Shown here in pieces: positions 16,238 through 24,835 of a DNA stretch of 40,023 nt. The notes under the pieces were generated by a model. It did no database searches. It was given only the letters and a program-made list of their open reading frames with translations, and was not told the DNA's origin. A program made the position numbers and the translations under genes. The stretch's first letter is position 1. The number at the start of each line of letters is the position of its first letter. The stretch lies in contig JAJQDO010000089.1 in the NCBI GenBank assembly GCA_021202175.1, positions 1 to 40,023 of the forward strand, given 5' to 3'. Source of the stretch: Clostridiales bacterium (GTDB lineage Bacteria > Bacillota > Clostridia > Lachnospirales > Lachnospiraceae).

Positions 16238-16266
16238 TTTACGAAAATGAATTATAATGTTACAAT
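16238..16266 (+). promoter_or_regulatory. Sigma-A promoter for the TrpR-like gene
   Basis: TTTACG (16238-16243) and TACAAT (16261-16266) have a 17-base spacer, about 30 bases before the start codon. Confidence 0.55.
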
Positions 16267-16297
16267 AGATTCATATTGTGCAAAGGAAGGGATTTCA

Positions 16298-16606
16298 ATG
16301 GGAAAAAGAATTCCAAAAGAGCGTAAGATTGATATGTATAAGGCGATTTTAGAACTGAAAGATCTGAGCGAGTGCTGTGATTTTTTTGATGATATCTGTG
16401 CAGTGACAGAGCTTCGTTCCATGGAACAGCGTTTTGAGGTGGCAAAGATGCTGCGGGAAGAGAAAGTCTACACAGAGATTATGAAAAAGACGAATGCCAG
16501 TTCGGCAACGATCAGCAGAGTGAACCGTATGATGAATTACGGTACCGGCTGTCTGGGAGAGATTTTAGACAGAATGGCATCAAAGGAGACAGAAGGTGAA
16601 CAATAA
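16298..16606 (+). CDS. YerC/YecD family TrpR-related regulator
   Basis: A 102-residue all-helical DNA-binding protein of the TrpR-like YerC/YecD family. The C-terminal half contains the helix-turn-helix: VYTEIMKKTNASSATISRVNRMM (about residues 60-82). The start at 16298 follows AAGGAAGGG; an open frame reaches 22 codons further upstream but lacks a site. It precedes iorAB by 79 bases, which include a GCAGCGAG/CTCGCTGC hairpin (16641-16659). The context suggests control by an aromatic amino acid, but this family has no firmly known ligand. Confidence 0.9.
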   Translation: MGKRIPKERKIDMYKAILELKDLSECCDFFDDICAVTELRSMEQRFEVAKMLREEKVYTEIMKKTNASSATISRVNRMMNYGTGCLGEILDRMASKETEGEQ

Positions 16607-16640
16607 CAACAGGTTGTTTCCAGGGAATTCCCTAACAGCT

Positions 16641-16659
16641 GCAGCGAGGTTCTCGCTGC
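16641..16659 (+). promoter_or_regulatory. Hairpin before iorA
   Basis: GCAGCGAG (16641-16648) and CTCGCTGC (16652-16659) form an eight-base-pair stem with loop GTT. It is followed by AAATTTATG rather than a T run, so it is more likely an mRNA processing or weak attenuating structure than a full terminator. Confidence 0.45.
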
Positions 16660-16684
16660 AAATTTATGTAACAGAAAGGACTTC

Positions 16685-18418
16685 ATGATTATGAAAGAAC
16701 TAATGCTGGGTAATAAGGCATTTGCCAGAGGATTATACGAGGCAGGATGCAGTGTGATTTCCAGTTATCCGGGTCCACCGAGTACCGAGGTTACGGAAGA
16801 AGCCGCGAAGTACGATGAGATTTACTGCGAATGGGCGCCGAATGAGAAAGTAGCCATGGAGGTGGCCTTTGGAGCGTCGCTAGCGGGAAAGAGAAGCTTC
16901 TGCGGCATGAAGCATGTGGGATTAAATGTGGCGGCCGATCCGCTGTTTACCTGTTCCTATACGGGTGTAAACGGCGGGATGGTCATCTGTGTGGCAGATG
17001 ACGCCGGGATGCATTCCTCGCAAAACGAGCAGGATTCGCGTCACCATGCGATCGCGTCGAAGATTCCGATGTTGGAGCCTTCCGATTCGGGAGAGGCCTA
17101 TGCTTTTGCGAAGAAGGCGTATGAGTTGTCAGAAGAATTTGACACGCCGGTCATCATCAAGATGTGTACCCGCGTAGCGCATTCTCAGAGCATCGTGGAG
17201 CCGGGAGAGCGTGTGGTGCCCGCGCCGAAGCCTTATGAGAAGAATATCGCTAAGTACGTTATGATGCCGGGCAATGCCATCCGCCGTCATCCGATCGTGG
17301 AAGAACGCATGCGCAAGCTGGTCGCGTACGCGGAAGAATGTCCGTTTAACCGGGTGGAGATGGGAGATACCAAGATTGGGGTCATCACCTCCTCGACCAG
17401 TTATCAGTATGTAAAAGAAGTATTTGGGGATAATGCCTGCATTTTGAAGCTGGGCATGGTAAATCCTTTGCCGGAAAAGCTTATCTTTGATTTTGCCTCC
17501 AAAGTGGAGAAGCTTGTCATCGTAGAAGAACTGGATCCGATTATTGAGAACCATTGTAAGCAACTGGGATTACAGGTCACGGGAAAAGACGTCCTGCCGA
17601 TGGAAGGAGAATTTTCTCAGAATCTGATCGCGGAGAAGCTTGGCGTGGAAGTCCCGTCCTATAAAGAGATGGAAGAGACGATGCCGGGCAGACCGCCGGT
17701 TATGTGTGCCGGATGTCCGCACAGAGGCCTGTTTTATACCTTGTCAAAGAATAAATGTACGGTGCTTGGTGATATCGGCTGCTACACCTTAGGGGCGGTC
17801 GCTCCTCTTAGCGCTATGGAAATGACGCTTTGCATGGGAGCATCCGTGAGTTCCATCCACGGGTTTAATAAAGCACTGGGGAAAGAAAGCGAAGGGAAAA
17901 CCGTCGCAGTGATCGGGGATTCCACCTTCATGCATTCTGGTATGACCGGGCTGGCCAATATCGCCTATAATCAGAGTAATTCCACGGTCATCATCCTGGA
18001 TAATTCCATCACAGGCATGACGGGCCACCAGCAGAATCCGACGACGGGATATAATATTAAGGGAGATCCTGCGGGCAAGATCGACCTGGAGAGTCTGTGC
18101 CATGCCATGGGCTTTGAGCGGGTGGTTGTCGTAGATCCGTATGATCTGGCAGAATGCGACCGCGTTGTCAAAGAAGAACTTGCGGCAGACGCGCCTTCCG
18201 TCATCATCAGCAGACGGCCTTGCGCCCTCTTAAAATATGTGAAGCATAATCCACCTCTGAAAGTAGAGGCGGATAACTGTATCGGTTGTAAATCCTGTAT
18301 GCGTCTCGGCTGTCCGGCCATCAGCGTCAAAAATAAAAAGGCAGTGATCGACACGACTTTGTGCGTGGGCTGCGGCGTCTGTCAACAGCTGTGCCGGTTT
18401 GATGCATTGCAGTCATAG
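16685..18418 (+). CDS. iorA: Indolepyruvate:ferredoxin oxidoreductase, alpha subunit
   Basis: Catalyses ferredoxin-dependent oxidative decarboxylation of arylpyruvates (from Trp, Phe, Tyr) to aryl-acetyl-CoA; the reaction is reversible with strong reductant. Of 577 residues, the first 180 are the pyrimidine-binding domain (SYPGPPSTEVTEEA), the middle is the transketolase C-like domain, and 330-510 the TPP-binding domain (GCPHRG, GDIGCYTLG, GDSTFMHSGM). The C-terminus carries two ferredoxin-type motifs, CIGCKSCMRLGCP and CVGCGVCQQLC. The ATG at 16685 is four bases from AAAGGA; an in-frame ATG at 16691 is ten bases away and equally possible. Cotranscribed with iorB, which starts 11 bases after the stop. 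Confidence 0.96.
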   Translation: MIMKELMLGNKAFARGLYEAGCSVISSYPGPPSTEVTEEAAKYDEIYCEWAPNEKVAMEVAFGASLAGKRSFCGMKHVGLNVAADPLFTCSYTGVNGGMVICVADDAGMHSSQNEQDSRHHAIASKIPMLEPSDSGEAYAFAKKAYELSEEFDTPVIIKMCTRVAHSQSIVEPGERVVPAPKPYEKNIAKYVMMPGNAIRRHPIVEERMRKLVAYAEECPFNRVEMGDTKIGVITSSTSYQYVKEVFGDNACILKLGMVNPLPEKLIFDFASKVEKLVIVEELDPIIENHCKQLGLQVTGKDVLPMEGEFSQNLIAEKLGVEVPSYKEMEETMPGRPPVMCAGCPHRGLFYTLSKNKCTVLGDIGCYTLGAVAPLSAMEMTLCMGASVSSIHGFNKALGKESEGKTVAVIGDSTFMHSGMTGLANIAYNQSNSTVIILDNSITGMTGHQQNPTTGYNIKGDPAGKIDLESLCHAMGFERVVVVDPYDLAECDRVVKEELAADAPSVIISRRPCALLKYVKHNPPLKVEADNCIGCKSCMRLGCPAISVKNKKAVIDTTLCVGCGVCQQLCRFDALQS

Positions 18419-18429
18419 GAGGGTGTGAA

Positions 18430-19011
18430 ATGACAAAAAATATTATGATCGTCGGCGTGGGCGGCCAGGGATCCCTGCTTGCCAGCAAGCTTCTCGGACA
18501 TCTGTTATTATCCGAGGGATATGATGTGAAGGTATCGGAAGTGCATGGCATGAGCCAACGCGGCGGAAGCGTAGTTACATATGTAAGATTCGGAGAGAAG
18601 GTCTATTCTCCGATTATTGATAAAGGCGAGGCGGATTTTATCGTCTCATTTGAGAAACTTGAGGCAGCCCGTTACATTTCTTACCTCAAGGAAGGCGGAC
18701 GGATTGTCACTAATACGCAGGAGATCGATCCGATGCCGGTCATTACGGGAGCGGCGCAATATCCGGAGAATCTCATCGAAAAGATGGAGTCCCTGGGTGT
18801 TCAGGTAGACGCCATGGATTGTCTTTCCCTCGCTAACGAGGCAGGTTCTTCCAAGGCGGTCAATATCGTTTTGATGGGACGCCTGTCCAAATACTTCGAT
18901 ATTTCCGAAGAAAAATGGCTGCAGGCTATCCGTGAATGCGTTCCGAAAAAGTTTGAGGAATTGAATCTCAAGGCCTTCAAACTGGGGCGCGGAGATACGG
19001 TGGAAGATTAG
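18430..19011 (+). CDS. iorB: Indolepyruvate:ferredoxin oxidoreductase, beta subunit
   Basis: The 193-residue gamma-type (POR/KOR gamma) subunit that partners IorA. It starts with IMIVGVGGQGSLLASKLL (residues 5-22), the typical first strand and glycine loop, and has the EVHGMSQRGGSVVTYVRFG signature at about 37-55. Length is normal. The ribosome-binding site AGGAGGGTG overlaps the iorA end. About 100 bases separate it from the PaaK-like gene, with no terminator, so the three genes are probably one operon. Confidence 0.96.
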   Translation: MTKNIMIVGVGGQGSLLASKLLGHLLLSEGYDVKVSEVHGMSQRGGSVVTYVRFGEKVYSPIIDKGEADFIVSFEKLEAARYISYLKEGGRIVTNTQEIDPMPVITGAAQYPENLIEKMESLGVQVDAMDCLSLANEAGSSKAVNIVLMGRLSKYFDISEEKWLQAIRECVPKKFEELNLKAFKLGRGDTVED

Positions 19012-19110
19012 CCAGCAAGGGAATGTGTAACTTTTGGCTTTTATATTAAGATTACAATAAGAGGATTTAGAAGATCCAGTTATAATAAAAAGCAAATAAG
19101 GAGAAGAAAA

Positions 19111-20415
19111 ATGAAAAACTACTACCAGCCGGAAATCGAAACCATGCCGTTAGAACAGTTGCAGGCTCTCCAGAGTGAGAGATTGGTAAAACAGGTGAAA
19201 CATGTCTACGAGCATGTTCCCTTTTACCGCGGAAGGATGGACGAAGCCGGTGTGAAGCCTGAAGATATTAAAGGCATTGAAGATCTGCCGAAGCTGCCGT
19301 TTATTACCAAGGATGATCTGCGAGATCAGTATCCTTATGGACTCCTCGCAGTTCCCCTGGAAGATTGCGTGCGCATCCAGTCAACCAGCGGAACAACGGG
19401 ACGTCGCGTGGTAGCCTTTTATACCATGGAAGATATCAATATCTGGGATGAATGTTGTGCGAGAGCTATCGTTGCGGCAGGCGGCACAAAGGAAGATGTC
19501 TGCCATGTCTGTTACGGCTATGGTCTGTTTACCGGTGGTCCTGGTTTGAATGGCGGTTCCCACAAGGTGGGCTGTCTGACGCTTCCGATGTCTTCTGGTA
19601 ATACGGAACGACAGATTCAGTTCATGACAGACCTTGGGTCGACGATTCTTTGCTGTACGCCATCCTATGCGGCGAATCTTGCGGAGTCTATCAATGAGAA
19701 GGGACTGCGAGATCAGATTAAGTTGAAAGCCGGCATATTTGGTGCAGAACCCTGGACGGAAGAGATGCGCCACAATATTGAAGAAGCGTTGGGCATTAAG
19801 GCTTACGACATCTATGGTCTGACAGAGATTGCCGGTCCAGGCGTCTCCTTCGAGTGTGAGGAACAGGCTGGCATGCATATCCAGGAAGACCACTTTATCC
19901 CGGAAATCATTGATCCGGATACCGGGGAAGTGCTTCCGGAAGGCGAAGTGGGCGAGCTGGTATTTACCTGTATCACGAAAAAAGCGTTCCCGCTTCTTCG
20001 CTATCGCACCCGTGATCTCTGCTATCTGACGAGAAAGAAATGCTCTTGCGGACGTACGCATATCCGCATGCACAAGCCGACAGGCCGCAGCGATGATATG
20101 TTGATTGTCAAGGGCGTGAACGTATTCCCGTCCCAGATTGAAACAGTTCTCCTGAATCAGGGATATCAGGCGAACTATCAGATTGTTGTTGACCGTGTAG
20201 GAAATAACGATACGATTGAAGTGCAGGTGGAACTCACACCGGAGATGGCGGCAGACACTTCTGTTTCTGTGGCGGAAAGAGAGAAAAAGGTTGTCACTGG
20301 CCTGAAGTCCATGCTGGGCATCAAGGTTGATGTCAGCGTCGTGGAGCCAAAGACGATCGTCAGAAGCGATGGAAAAGCGGTCCGTGTGGTAGATAAGAGG
20401 AATCTGTATCAGTAG
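19111..20415 (+). CDS. Phenylacetate-CoA ligase family protein (PaaK-like)
   Basis: An AMP-forming ligase of 434 residues converting an arylacetate, ATP and CoA to arylacetyl-CoA, or the reverse. It has the family's ATP motif STSGTTGRR (about 91-99), YGLTEIAGPGVSFECE (about 235-250), the YRTRDL motif, and the PaaK C-terminal domain with GRSDDMLIVKGVNVFPSQIE and SDGKAVRVVDKR. The start follows AAGGAG. Its pairing with IorAB is found in other anaerobes, where the reverse reaction yields ATP or the forward reaction begins arylacetate assimilation. A terminator follows. The precise aryl substrate is not readable. Confidence 0.93.
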   Translation: MKNYYQPEIETMPLEQLQALQSERLVKQVKHVYEHVPFYRGRMDEAGVKPEDIKGIEDLPKLPFITKDDLRDQYPYGLLAVPLEDCVRIQSTSGTTGRRVVAFYTMEDINIWDECCARAIVAAGGTKEDVCHVCYGYGLFTGGPGLNGGSHKVGCLTLPMSSGNTERQIQFMTDLGSTILCCTPSYAANLAESINEKGLRDQIKLKAGIFGAEPWTEEMRHNIEEALGIKAYDIYGLTEIAGPGVSFECEEQAGMHIQEDHFIPEIIDPDTGEVLPEGEVGELVFTCITKKAFPLLRYRTRDLCYLTRKKCSCGRTHIRMHKPTGRSDDMLIVKGVNVFPSQIETVLLNQGYQANYQIVVDRVGNNDTIEVQVELTPEMAADTSVSVAEREKKVVTGLKSMLGIKVDVSVVEPKTIVRSDGKAVRVVDKRNLYQ

Positions 20416-20448
20416 GATCAGGTAATCCGCTATATATTCTAACAAAAG

Positions 20449-20488
20449 AAAGGTCACTGTTTGAGCTTCGCTGTAAACAGTGGCCTTT
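20449..20488. terminator. Bidirectional terminator between the PaaK-like and amidohydrolase genes
   Basis: A 14-base stem (20449-20462 with 20475-20488, one GT pair) has a 12-base loop. T-rich sequence follows on both strands. Confidence 0.75.
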
Positions 20489-20527
20489 ACGTGTTTCTGT
20501 TACTTTTTTCAAATCGTCAGATTACAT

Positions 20528-21382
20528 CTAAATCTCCATATGGAGAAGGCGCAATGCATTCCCTGAAAAAATATTATCCCTTTCCTCTGTGATAAAAGGA
20601 AGCTGATTGATTCGGTTCACATAATCTGACTGGTCAGCCCAGGGGGAGTCTGTGGCAAACAGGATACGGTCTGCTCCATGTTTTCTTACGAGGCGAATGA
20701 AGGTCTCATCCTGCAAGTTATGATTTCTGTAGGGTGGCATACCCGTCCCTGGATTTGGAGTGAGTGATCCGATGGAAAAAGCCGTATCCATCCAGACCGG
20801 AGCGCCAATCAAATATTTTTCCACTTCATCCCAGCAATCCCAGTTACCCATATGAGCAAGAACGAGTTTTTCGGGATGGACTTCTTCAAGAACCTTTAAA
20901 ATGTGAGGGACAGAGCTGTAATTCCTGTCGCATATACCGATATCGATTCCGGCATGCACTAATGTGATCAATCCTTCCTCCGAGGCACAATCCATGATGC
21001 GCATCATACGAATATCGTCCAGATCGACATGTTGATAGGCGGGATGTAACTTGATGCCAGGGATATGATTTTTCCGTAAACGATGCAATTCTTTTTTATA
21101 ATCGGCATAATCCGGGTGAATTCCTCCAAAGGGGATGATACCCTGTTTTAACAGGTTTTCCTGATTAGCAATCATGGAAGTATTCACCTTTTCTACCTGT
21201 TCCGCTCGGGTCATCACCGGAAGGTTGACGGAATAATCTACCCCTGCCTTTTTCATAGAGGATAGCAGGTCTGGAATCGATCCCATCGTACAAGGCTTCA
21301 GATTAGATTCCTTTGCCAGTTGTTTTATGACCCTTGAAGATATTTTTTCGGGAAATGTATGTACGTGAAAATCAATGATCAT
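20528..21382 (-). CDS. Amidohydrolase family metal-dependent hydrolase
   Basis: A 284-residue TIM-barrel hydrolase or decarboxylase of the amidohydrolase-2 group. Metal-ligand motifs are in order: HxH in IDFHVHTFPE (3-12), the Lys in GIKLHPAYQH, His in TLVHAGID, His in LVLAHMGNWD and the final Asp in ILFATDSPWADQ (about 240-251). There is no signal peptide. Members include ACMSD-like decarboxylases and TatD-like hydrolases, so the reaction is unknown. The ATG lies after GGAGATATTTT. It sits between the PaaK-like gene and an aminotransferase; a link to aromatic acids is only contextual. Confidence 0.85.
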   Translation of the reverse strand: MIIDFHVHTFPEKISSRVIKQLAKESNLKPCTMGSIPDLLSSMKKAGVDYSVNLPVMTRAEQVEKVNTSMIANQENLLKQGIIPFGGIHPDYADYKKELHRLRKNHIPGIKLHPAYQHVDLDDIRMMRIMDCASEEGLITLVHAGIDIGICDRNYSSVPHILKVLEEVHPEKLVLAHMGNWDCWDEVEKYLIGAPVWMDTAFSIGSLTPNPGTGMPPYRNHNLQDETFIRLVRKHGADRILFATDSPWADQSDYVNRINQLPFITEERDNIFSGNALRLLHMEI

Positions 21383-21423
21383 AAAATATCTCCAATCTGT
21401 CTATGTATTTTTTAGAAAATATT

Positions 21424-21463
21424 GCCGGACACAGTTTCGTTGAACTATGTCCGGCGTTTTTTT
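21424..21463. terminator. Terminator between aminotransferase and amidohydrolase genes
   Basis: GCCGGACA (21424-21431) pairs with TGTCCGGC (21448-21455), with an inner AGTT/AACT stem. A T run follows on plus and overlaps the aminotransferase stop codon; AATATTTTCT follows on minus, which is the direction that matters for the gene upstream. Confidence 0.75.
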
Positions 21464-22649
21464 AGGAGCGATAGGATCTTGCCAGTTTTTCGAAAGCGTC
21501 TAAGGAACGTTTTAACATTTCCGTCTGCACGCAGAAGGAGATGCGGGCATGTCCCGGACAGCCGAATCCAACGCCCGGCACGATCAACAGGTTGTATTCC
21601 TTGGCTCTCTCACAGAAGGCGACGTCGTCTGCTTCCAGGGTTCTTGGGAACATGTAGAAGGTTCCGCCTGGTTCGACAACATGGAACCCCATGTCCCGTA
21701 AGCCGTGAAGCAACAGATTCTTATTGGTCTCATACACGGAGATATCCGCCGTCATATCAGCACACATCGCGCAGACCCGCTGGAACAGACTGGGCGCGTT
21801 CACGTAACCTAAGGAACGGCCGGCGCCGGCGATGGCAGCATAGACCTGGGCCTGTTCTTCTACCTCATCTGGAACAAGAATGTATCCCATACGTTCTCCG
21901 GGGAGGGAAAGAGATTTGGACCAGGAATAGCAGACCAGCGTGTTCTTATAATATTTTGGAATATACGGAATCACTGTGCCATCAAAAACGATCTCCCGAT
22001 AAGGTTCATCGGTGATCAGATAAATGGGATGGCCATACTCAGCAGACTTGTCTTCCAGGATAGCAGCCAGTTTCTGTATCGTCTCTTCGGAATAAACGGC
22101 GCCGCTCGGATTATTCGGCGAGTTGATGATTACAGCCTTTGTGTCTGCATTCAGTGCGGACTCAAATGCCTCGAAATCAATCTGAAATGCCTCGATATCC
22201 GCAGGAATCAGGTTCATGGATGCTCCGGCGCCTTCGATAAATACCTGATATTCCGGGAAGTAGGGGGCGAAAACGATGACGTTGTCGCCGGGATTGCACA
22301 GACCGTTCAGACAGCAGCACAGACCGGCTGCGGCGCCAACGGTGATATACAGATTATCCGCGCCGACAGAACTGTTAAAACGGGTATTGATGGAGTCCGC
22401 GATCATCTTACGCACGCCGGCGTCTCCCTGGGCACTGGTGTAGCCGTGCAGGATGACTGGATTCATCTCCTGGATGAGTTTTAGTGCTGTCTCGTTGACT
22501 GCGTCCGGTGCAGGAACACTCGGGTTGCCGATGGAAAAATCGTAAACATTTTCTGCTCCGATCTCAGCGGCTCGCTGTTTGCCGAATTCAAAAAGCTCGC
22601 GGATGACAGAGCGCTGTGTTCCGAGAGCTACCATACGTTCGTTTAACAT
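21462..22649 (-). CDS. PLP-dependent aminotransferase
   Basis: A 395-residue fold-type I enzyme. The N-terminal part has FSIGNPSVPAPDAV and the substrate Tyr in HGYTSAQGD. The PLP site is complete: INSPNNPSGAVYS, LITDEPYREIVFDG and the lysine in CYSWSKSLSLPGERMGYI, with ARISFCV near the end. It begins MLNERMVALG after AAGAGG. It is transcribed from a promoter at 22779-22807 through a short leader containing a terminator hairpin, suggesting attenuation. Substrate unknown; this is the second aminotransferase in the region. Confidence 0.9.
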   Translation of the reverse strand: MLNERMVALGTQRSVIRELFEFGKQRAAEIGAENVYDFSIGNPSVPAPDAVNETALKLIQEMNPVILHGYTSAQGDAGVRKMIADSINTRFNSSVGADNLYITVGAAAGLCCCLNGLCNPGDNVIVFAPYFPEYQVFIEGAGASMNLIPADIEAFQIDFEAFESALNADTKAVIINSPNNPSGAVYSEETIQKLAAILEDKSAEYGHPIYLITDEPYREIVFDGTVIPYIPKYYKNTLVCYSWSKSLSLPGERMGYILVPDEVEEQAQVYAAIAGAGRSLGYVNAPSLFQRVCAMCADMTADISVYETNKNLLLHGLRDMGFHVVEPGGTFYMFPRTLEADDVAFCERAKEYNLLIVPGVGFGCPGHARISFCVQTEMLKRSLDAFEKLARSYRS

Positions 22650-22705
22650 GATTCATACCTCTTTTCGTTTGGTTTAGTAAATGGTTCTGCTGACCTCAAA
22701 ATAAA

Positions 22706-22734
22706 AACCTCCAGAAAAGCAGTCTCCGGAGGTT
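22706..22734 (-). terminator. Leader terminator hairpin upstream of the aminotransferase
   Basis: On the minus strand AACCTCC pairs with GGAGGTT and is followed directly by TTTATTTT. It lies about 57 bases before the start codon and about 40 bases after the predicted transcription start, the arrangement of an attenuator or small riboswitch. A leader frame from GTG near 22761 runs 21 codons through the hairpin and ends L-L-F-W-R-F-L-F-stop. Confidence 0.6.
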
Positions 22735-22778
22735 CGCCTGGGTTTCGTGAGAACTCACCACGTTTCTCAGCTACGATT

Positions 22779-22807
22779 ATAATAGGTCATAGTAATTTAA
22801 AAGTCAA
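22779..22807 (-). promoter_or_regulatory. Sigma-A promoter for the aminotransferase
   Basis: TTGACT (22802-22807, minus strand) and TATTAT (22779-22784) have a 17-base spacer. Confidence 0.65.
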
Positions 22808-22831
22808 TAGTTAAGTGGCGGTTGTACAAGG

Positions 22832-22860
22832 TTGACTTTTCAAACGCAATATGTTATTTT
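22832..22860 (+). promoter_or_regulatory. Sigma-A promoter for the acyl-CoA ligase
   Basis: TTGACT (22832-22837) and TATTTT (22855-22860) have a 17-base spacer. It is back to back with the aminotransferase promoter, the two -35 boxes being 24 bases apart, which would suit shared control. Confidence 0.6.
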
Positions 22861-22941
22861 AGTCTGAGTGAAGTACTTTAGCATGTGAAATTGAAAAAGT
22901 GCTGATATTTAAAAGTTTAATGTGATAAAGAGGGAATGATT

Positions 22942-24576
22942 ATGCCTGTAACTGATTTACTGGAACGGAATCACAAGCTTTACGGCGACGAAGTGGCGCT
23001 GGTGGAACTGAATCCGACGATGAGAGACACGAGAAAGACGACATGGAAAGAGTATGATCTGGTTCAGCAGACATCCGCTGTGCCGTATCGAAGAGAGATT
23101 ACCTGGAGTATTTTTGATGAGAAGGCCAATCGAGTGGCCAATATGCTTTTGAGCCGCGGTGTGCAGCGGGGAGACCGGGTGGCGGTTCTGATGTTTAACT
23201 GTCTGGAATGGCTGCCGATTTATTTTGGCATTTTAAAGACCGGGGCGATCGCGGTGCCATTTAATTTTCGCTTTTCCGCCGATGAGATCATGTATTGCGC
23301 TGATCTGGCGGAAGTGCAGGTCATGTTCTTCGGACCAGAATTTATTGGACGTATTGAGTCGATCGAAGAGAAGTTGAGCCGGGGCCGTCTTTTGATTTAT
23401 GTAGGCGATGGATGCCCGACCTTCGCCGAAAGCTACCGGGAGATGGTGGCAGACTGTTCCAGTCAGCCGCCGCTGATCTGTCTGGTGGATGAGGACGATG
23501 CCGCTATTTATTTTTCCTCGGGGACCACAGGATTTCCAAAGGCGATCTTACATAACCATGAGAGCCTTTTGCAGGCAGCGCAGATGGAGCAGAAGCATCA
23601 TCTGGTCGTTCATGAGGATGTATTTTTATGTATTCCGCCATTGTACCACACGGGGGCGAAGTTCCACTGGATGGGTAATCTATGTGCCGGCAGTAAAGCA
23701 GTTTTGCTCAAAGGAGCTACACCGGAGTTTATCCTGGATGCCGTGTCGAAGGAACATTGCACGACAGTATGGCTACTGGTTCCGTGGGTGCAGGACATTC
23801 TGGATGCTCTGGATCGGGGCGAGTTGAAATTATCAGATTATGATCTCGATCAGTGGAGGCTGATGCATGTCGGCGCGCAGCCGGTACCGCCGTCCCTGAT
23901 CAGACACTGGAAGGAGTATTTCCCTCATCATCTGTATGATACGAATTATGGCCTGTCCGAATCGACCGGTCCCGGATGCGTGCACCTTGGGATTGAGAAT
24001 ATCGATAAGGTCGGCGCTATTGGGATTCCGGGTTACCGCTGGGAATGCAAAATTGTGGATGAACAGGATCAGGAAGTGAAGCAGGGAGATGTCGGTGAGC
24101 TTTGTGTGAAAGGACCCGGCGTGATGACTTGTTATTATAATGATCCGGAGGCAACGGCGGAGACCCTCAAAGATGGCTGGCTTTACACCGGTGACATGGC
24201 TTTGCAGGATGAAGACGGATTCTATTTCTTGGTAGACAGGAAAAAGGATGTCATCGTCAGTGGCGGAGAGAATATTTATCCGGTACAGATTGAGAATTTT
24301 ATAAGTACGTTTGAAAAAGTGAAGGACGTGGCAGTCATTGGACTGCCGGACAAGCGCCTTGGAGAGATTACGGGTGCCATCGTTTCCATCAAAGAAGGGA
24401 TGGAATGCACGGAAGAAGAGATCGCGGAGTTCTGTATGGATCTGCCCCGGTACAAACGTCCGAAGAAGATTATTCTAGCGGATGTCCCGCGCAACGCTAC
24501 CGGTAAGATTGAGAAACCGGCCCTGCGTAAGAAATATGGTGCCGAGTATCTGGTTGCGCAGCAGAATCGCGGATAA
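22942..24576 (+). CDS. AMP-dependent acyl-CoA ligase (class I adenylate-forming)
   Basis: A 544-residue ligase with all core motifs: YFSSGTTGFPK (ATP loop, about 191-201), YGLSESTGPG, YTGDMA, DRKKDVIVSGGENIYP and the catalytic Lys in GKIEKPALRKKYG at the C-terminus. An N-terminal stretch, residues 25-50, rich in charged residues, precedes the first conserved block. The start at 22942 is chosen because AGGG lies seven bases away; the ATG two codons earlier is too close. It would activate a carboxylic acid, possibly aryl or medium chain, but the pocket cannot be read. It diverges from an aminotransferase and is followed by repeats and a terminator. Confidence 0.92.
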   Translation: MPVTDLLERNHKLYGDEVALVELNPTMRDTRKTTWKEYDLVQQTSAVPYRREITWSIFDEKANRVANMLLSRGVQRGDRVAVLMFNCLEWLPIYFGILKTGAIAVPFNFRFSADEIMYCADLAEVQVMFFGPEFIGRIESIEEKLSRGRLLIYVGDGCPTFAESYREMVADCSSQPPLICLVDEDDAAIYFSSGTTGFPKAILHNHESLLQAAQMEQKHHLVVHEDVFLCIPPLYHTGAKFHWMGNLCAGSKAVLLKGATPEFILDAVSKEHCTTVWLLVPWVQDILDALDRGELKLSDYDLDQWRLMHVGAQPVPPSLIRHWKEYFPHHLYDTNYGLSESTGPGCVHLGIENIDKVGAIGIPGYRWECKIVDEQDQEVKQGDVGELCVKGPGVMTCYYNDPEATAETLKDGWLYTGDMALQDEDGFYFLVDRKKDVIVSGGENIYPVQIENFISTFEKVKDVAVIGLPDKRLGEITGAIVSIKEGMECTEEEIAEFCMDLPRYKRPKKIILADVPRNATGKIEKPALRKKYGAEYLVAQQNRG

Positions 24577-24712
24577 GCGATATGATATCCTTAAGCATCT
24601 GAATCGTGGTATAATCGAAAGAGTGATAGAGGTATACAGCGATGACCAAATGATGATTAAATTAAGGATGCAGTTTGAATCATAGTATAATTAAAAGAGT
24701 AATAGGGTAATA
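24564..24712 (+). repeat. Degenerate 37-40-base repeats across the acyl-CoA ligase stop codon
   Basis: Units begin near 24564, 24601 and 24677 with GAATCGCGGATAA, GAATCGTGGTATAAT and GAATCATAGTATAAT. The 24595-24634 and 24670-24709 blocks match over about 40 bases at a 75-76-base offset. The first unit includes the gene's stop codon (24574-24576); a weak unit lies between the second and third. Confidence 0.6.
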
Positions 24713-24717
24713 AAGAG

Positions 24718-24763
24718 AGATTCCCGCATGGAGTTTTGTTATTCTCCATGCGGGAATCTTTTG
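24718..24763. terminator. Strong bidirectional terminator between acyl-CoA ligase and symporter genes
   Basis: A perfect 16-base stem (24718-24733 with 24744-24759) has a ten-base loop. TTTGTTTT follows on plus and TCTCTTTATT on minus. Confidence 0.9.
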
Positions 24764-24835
24764 TTTTCACTTTCAATATAATTCTATCAGTCGCTCTAAG
24801 TAGCGGCTATTTTCGAAAATACCACGAGCATATCA

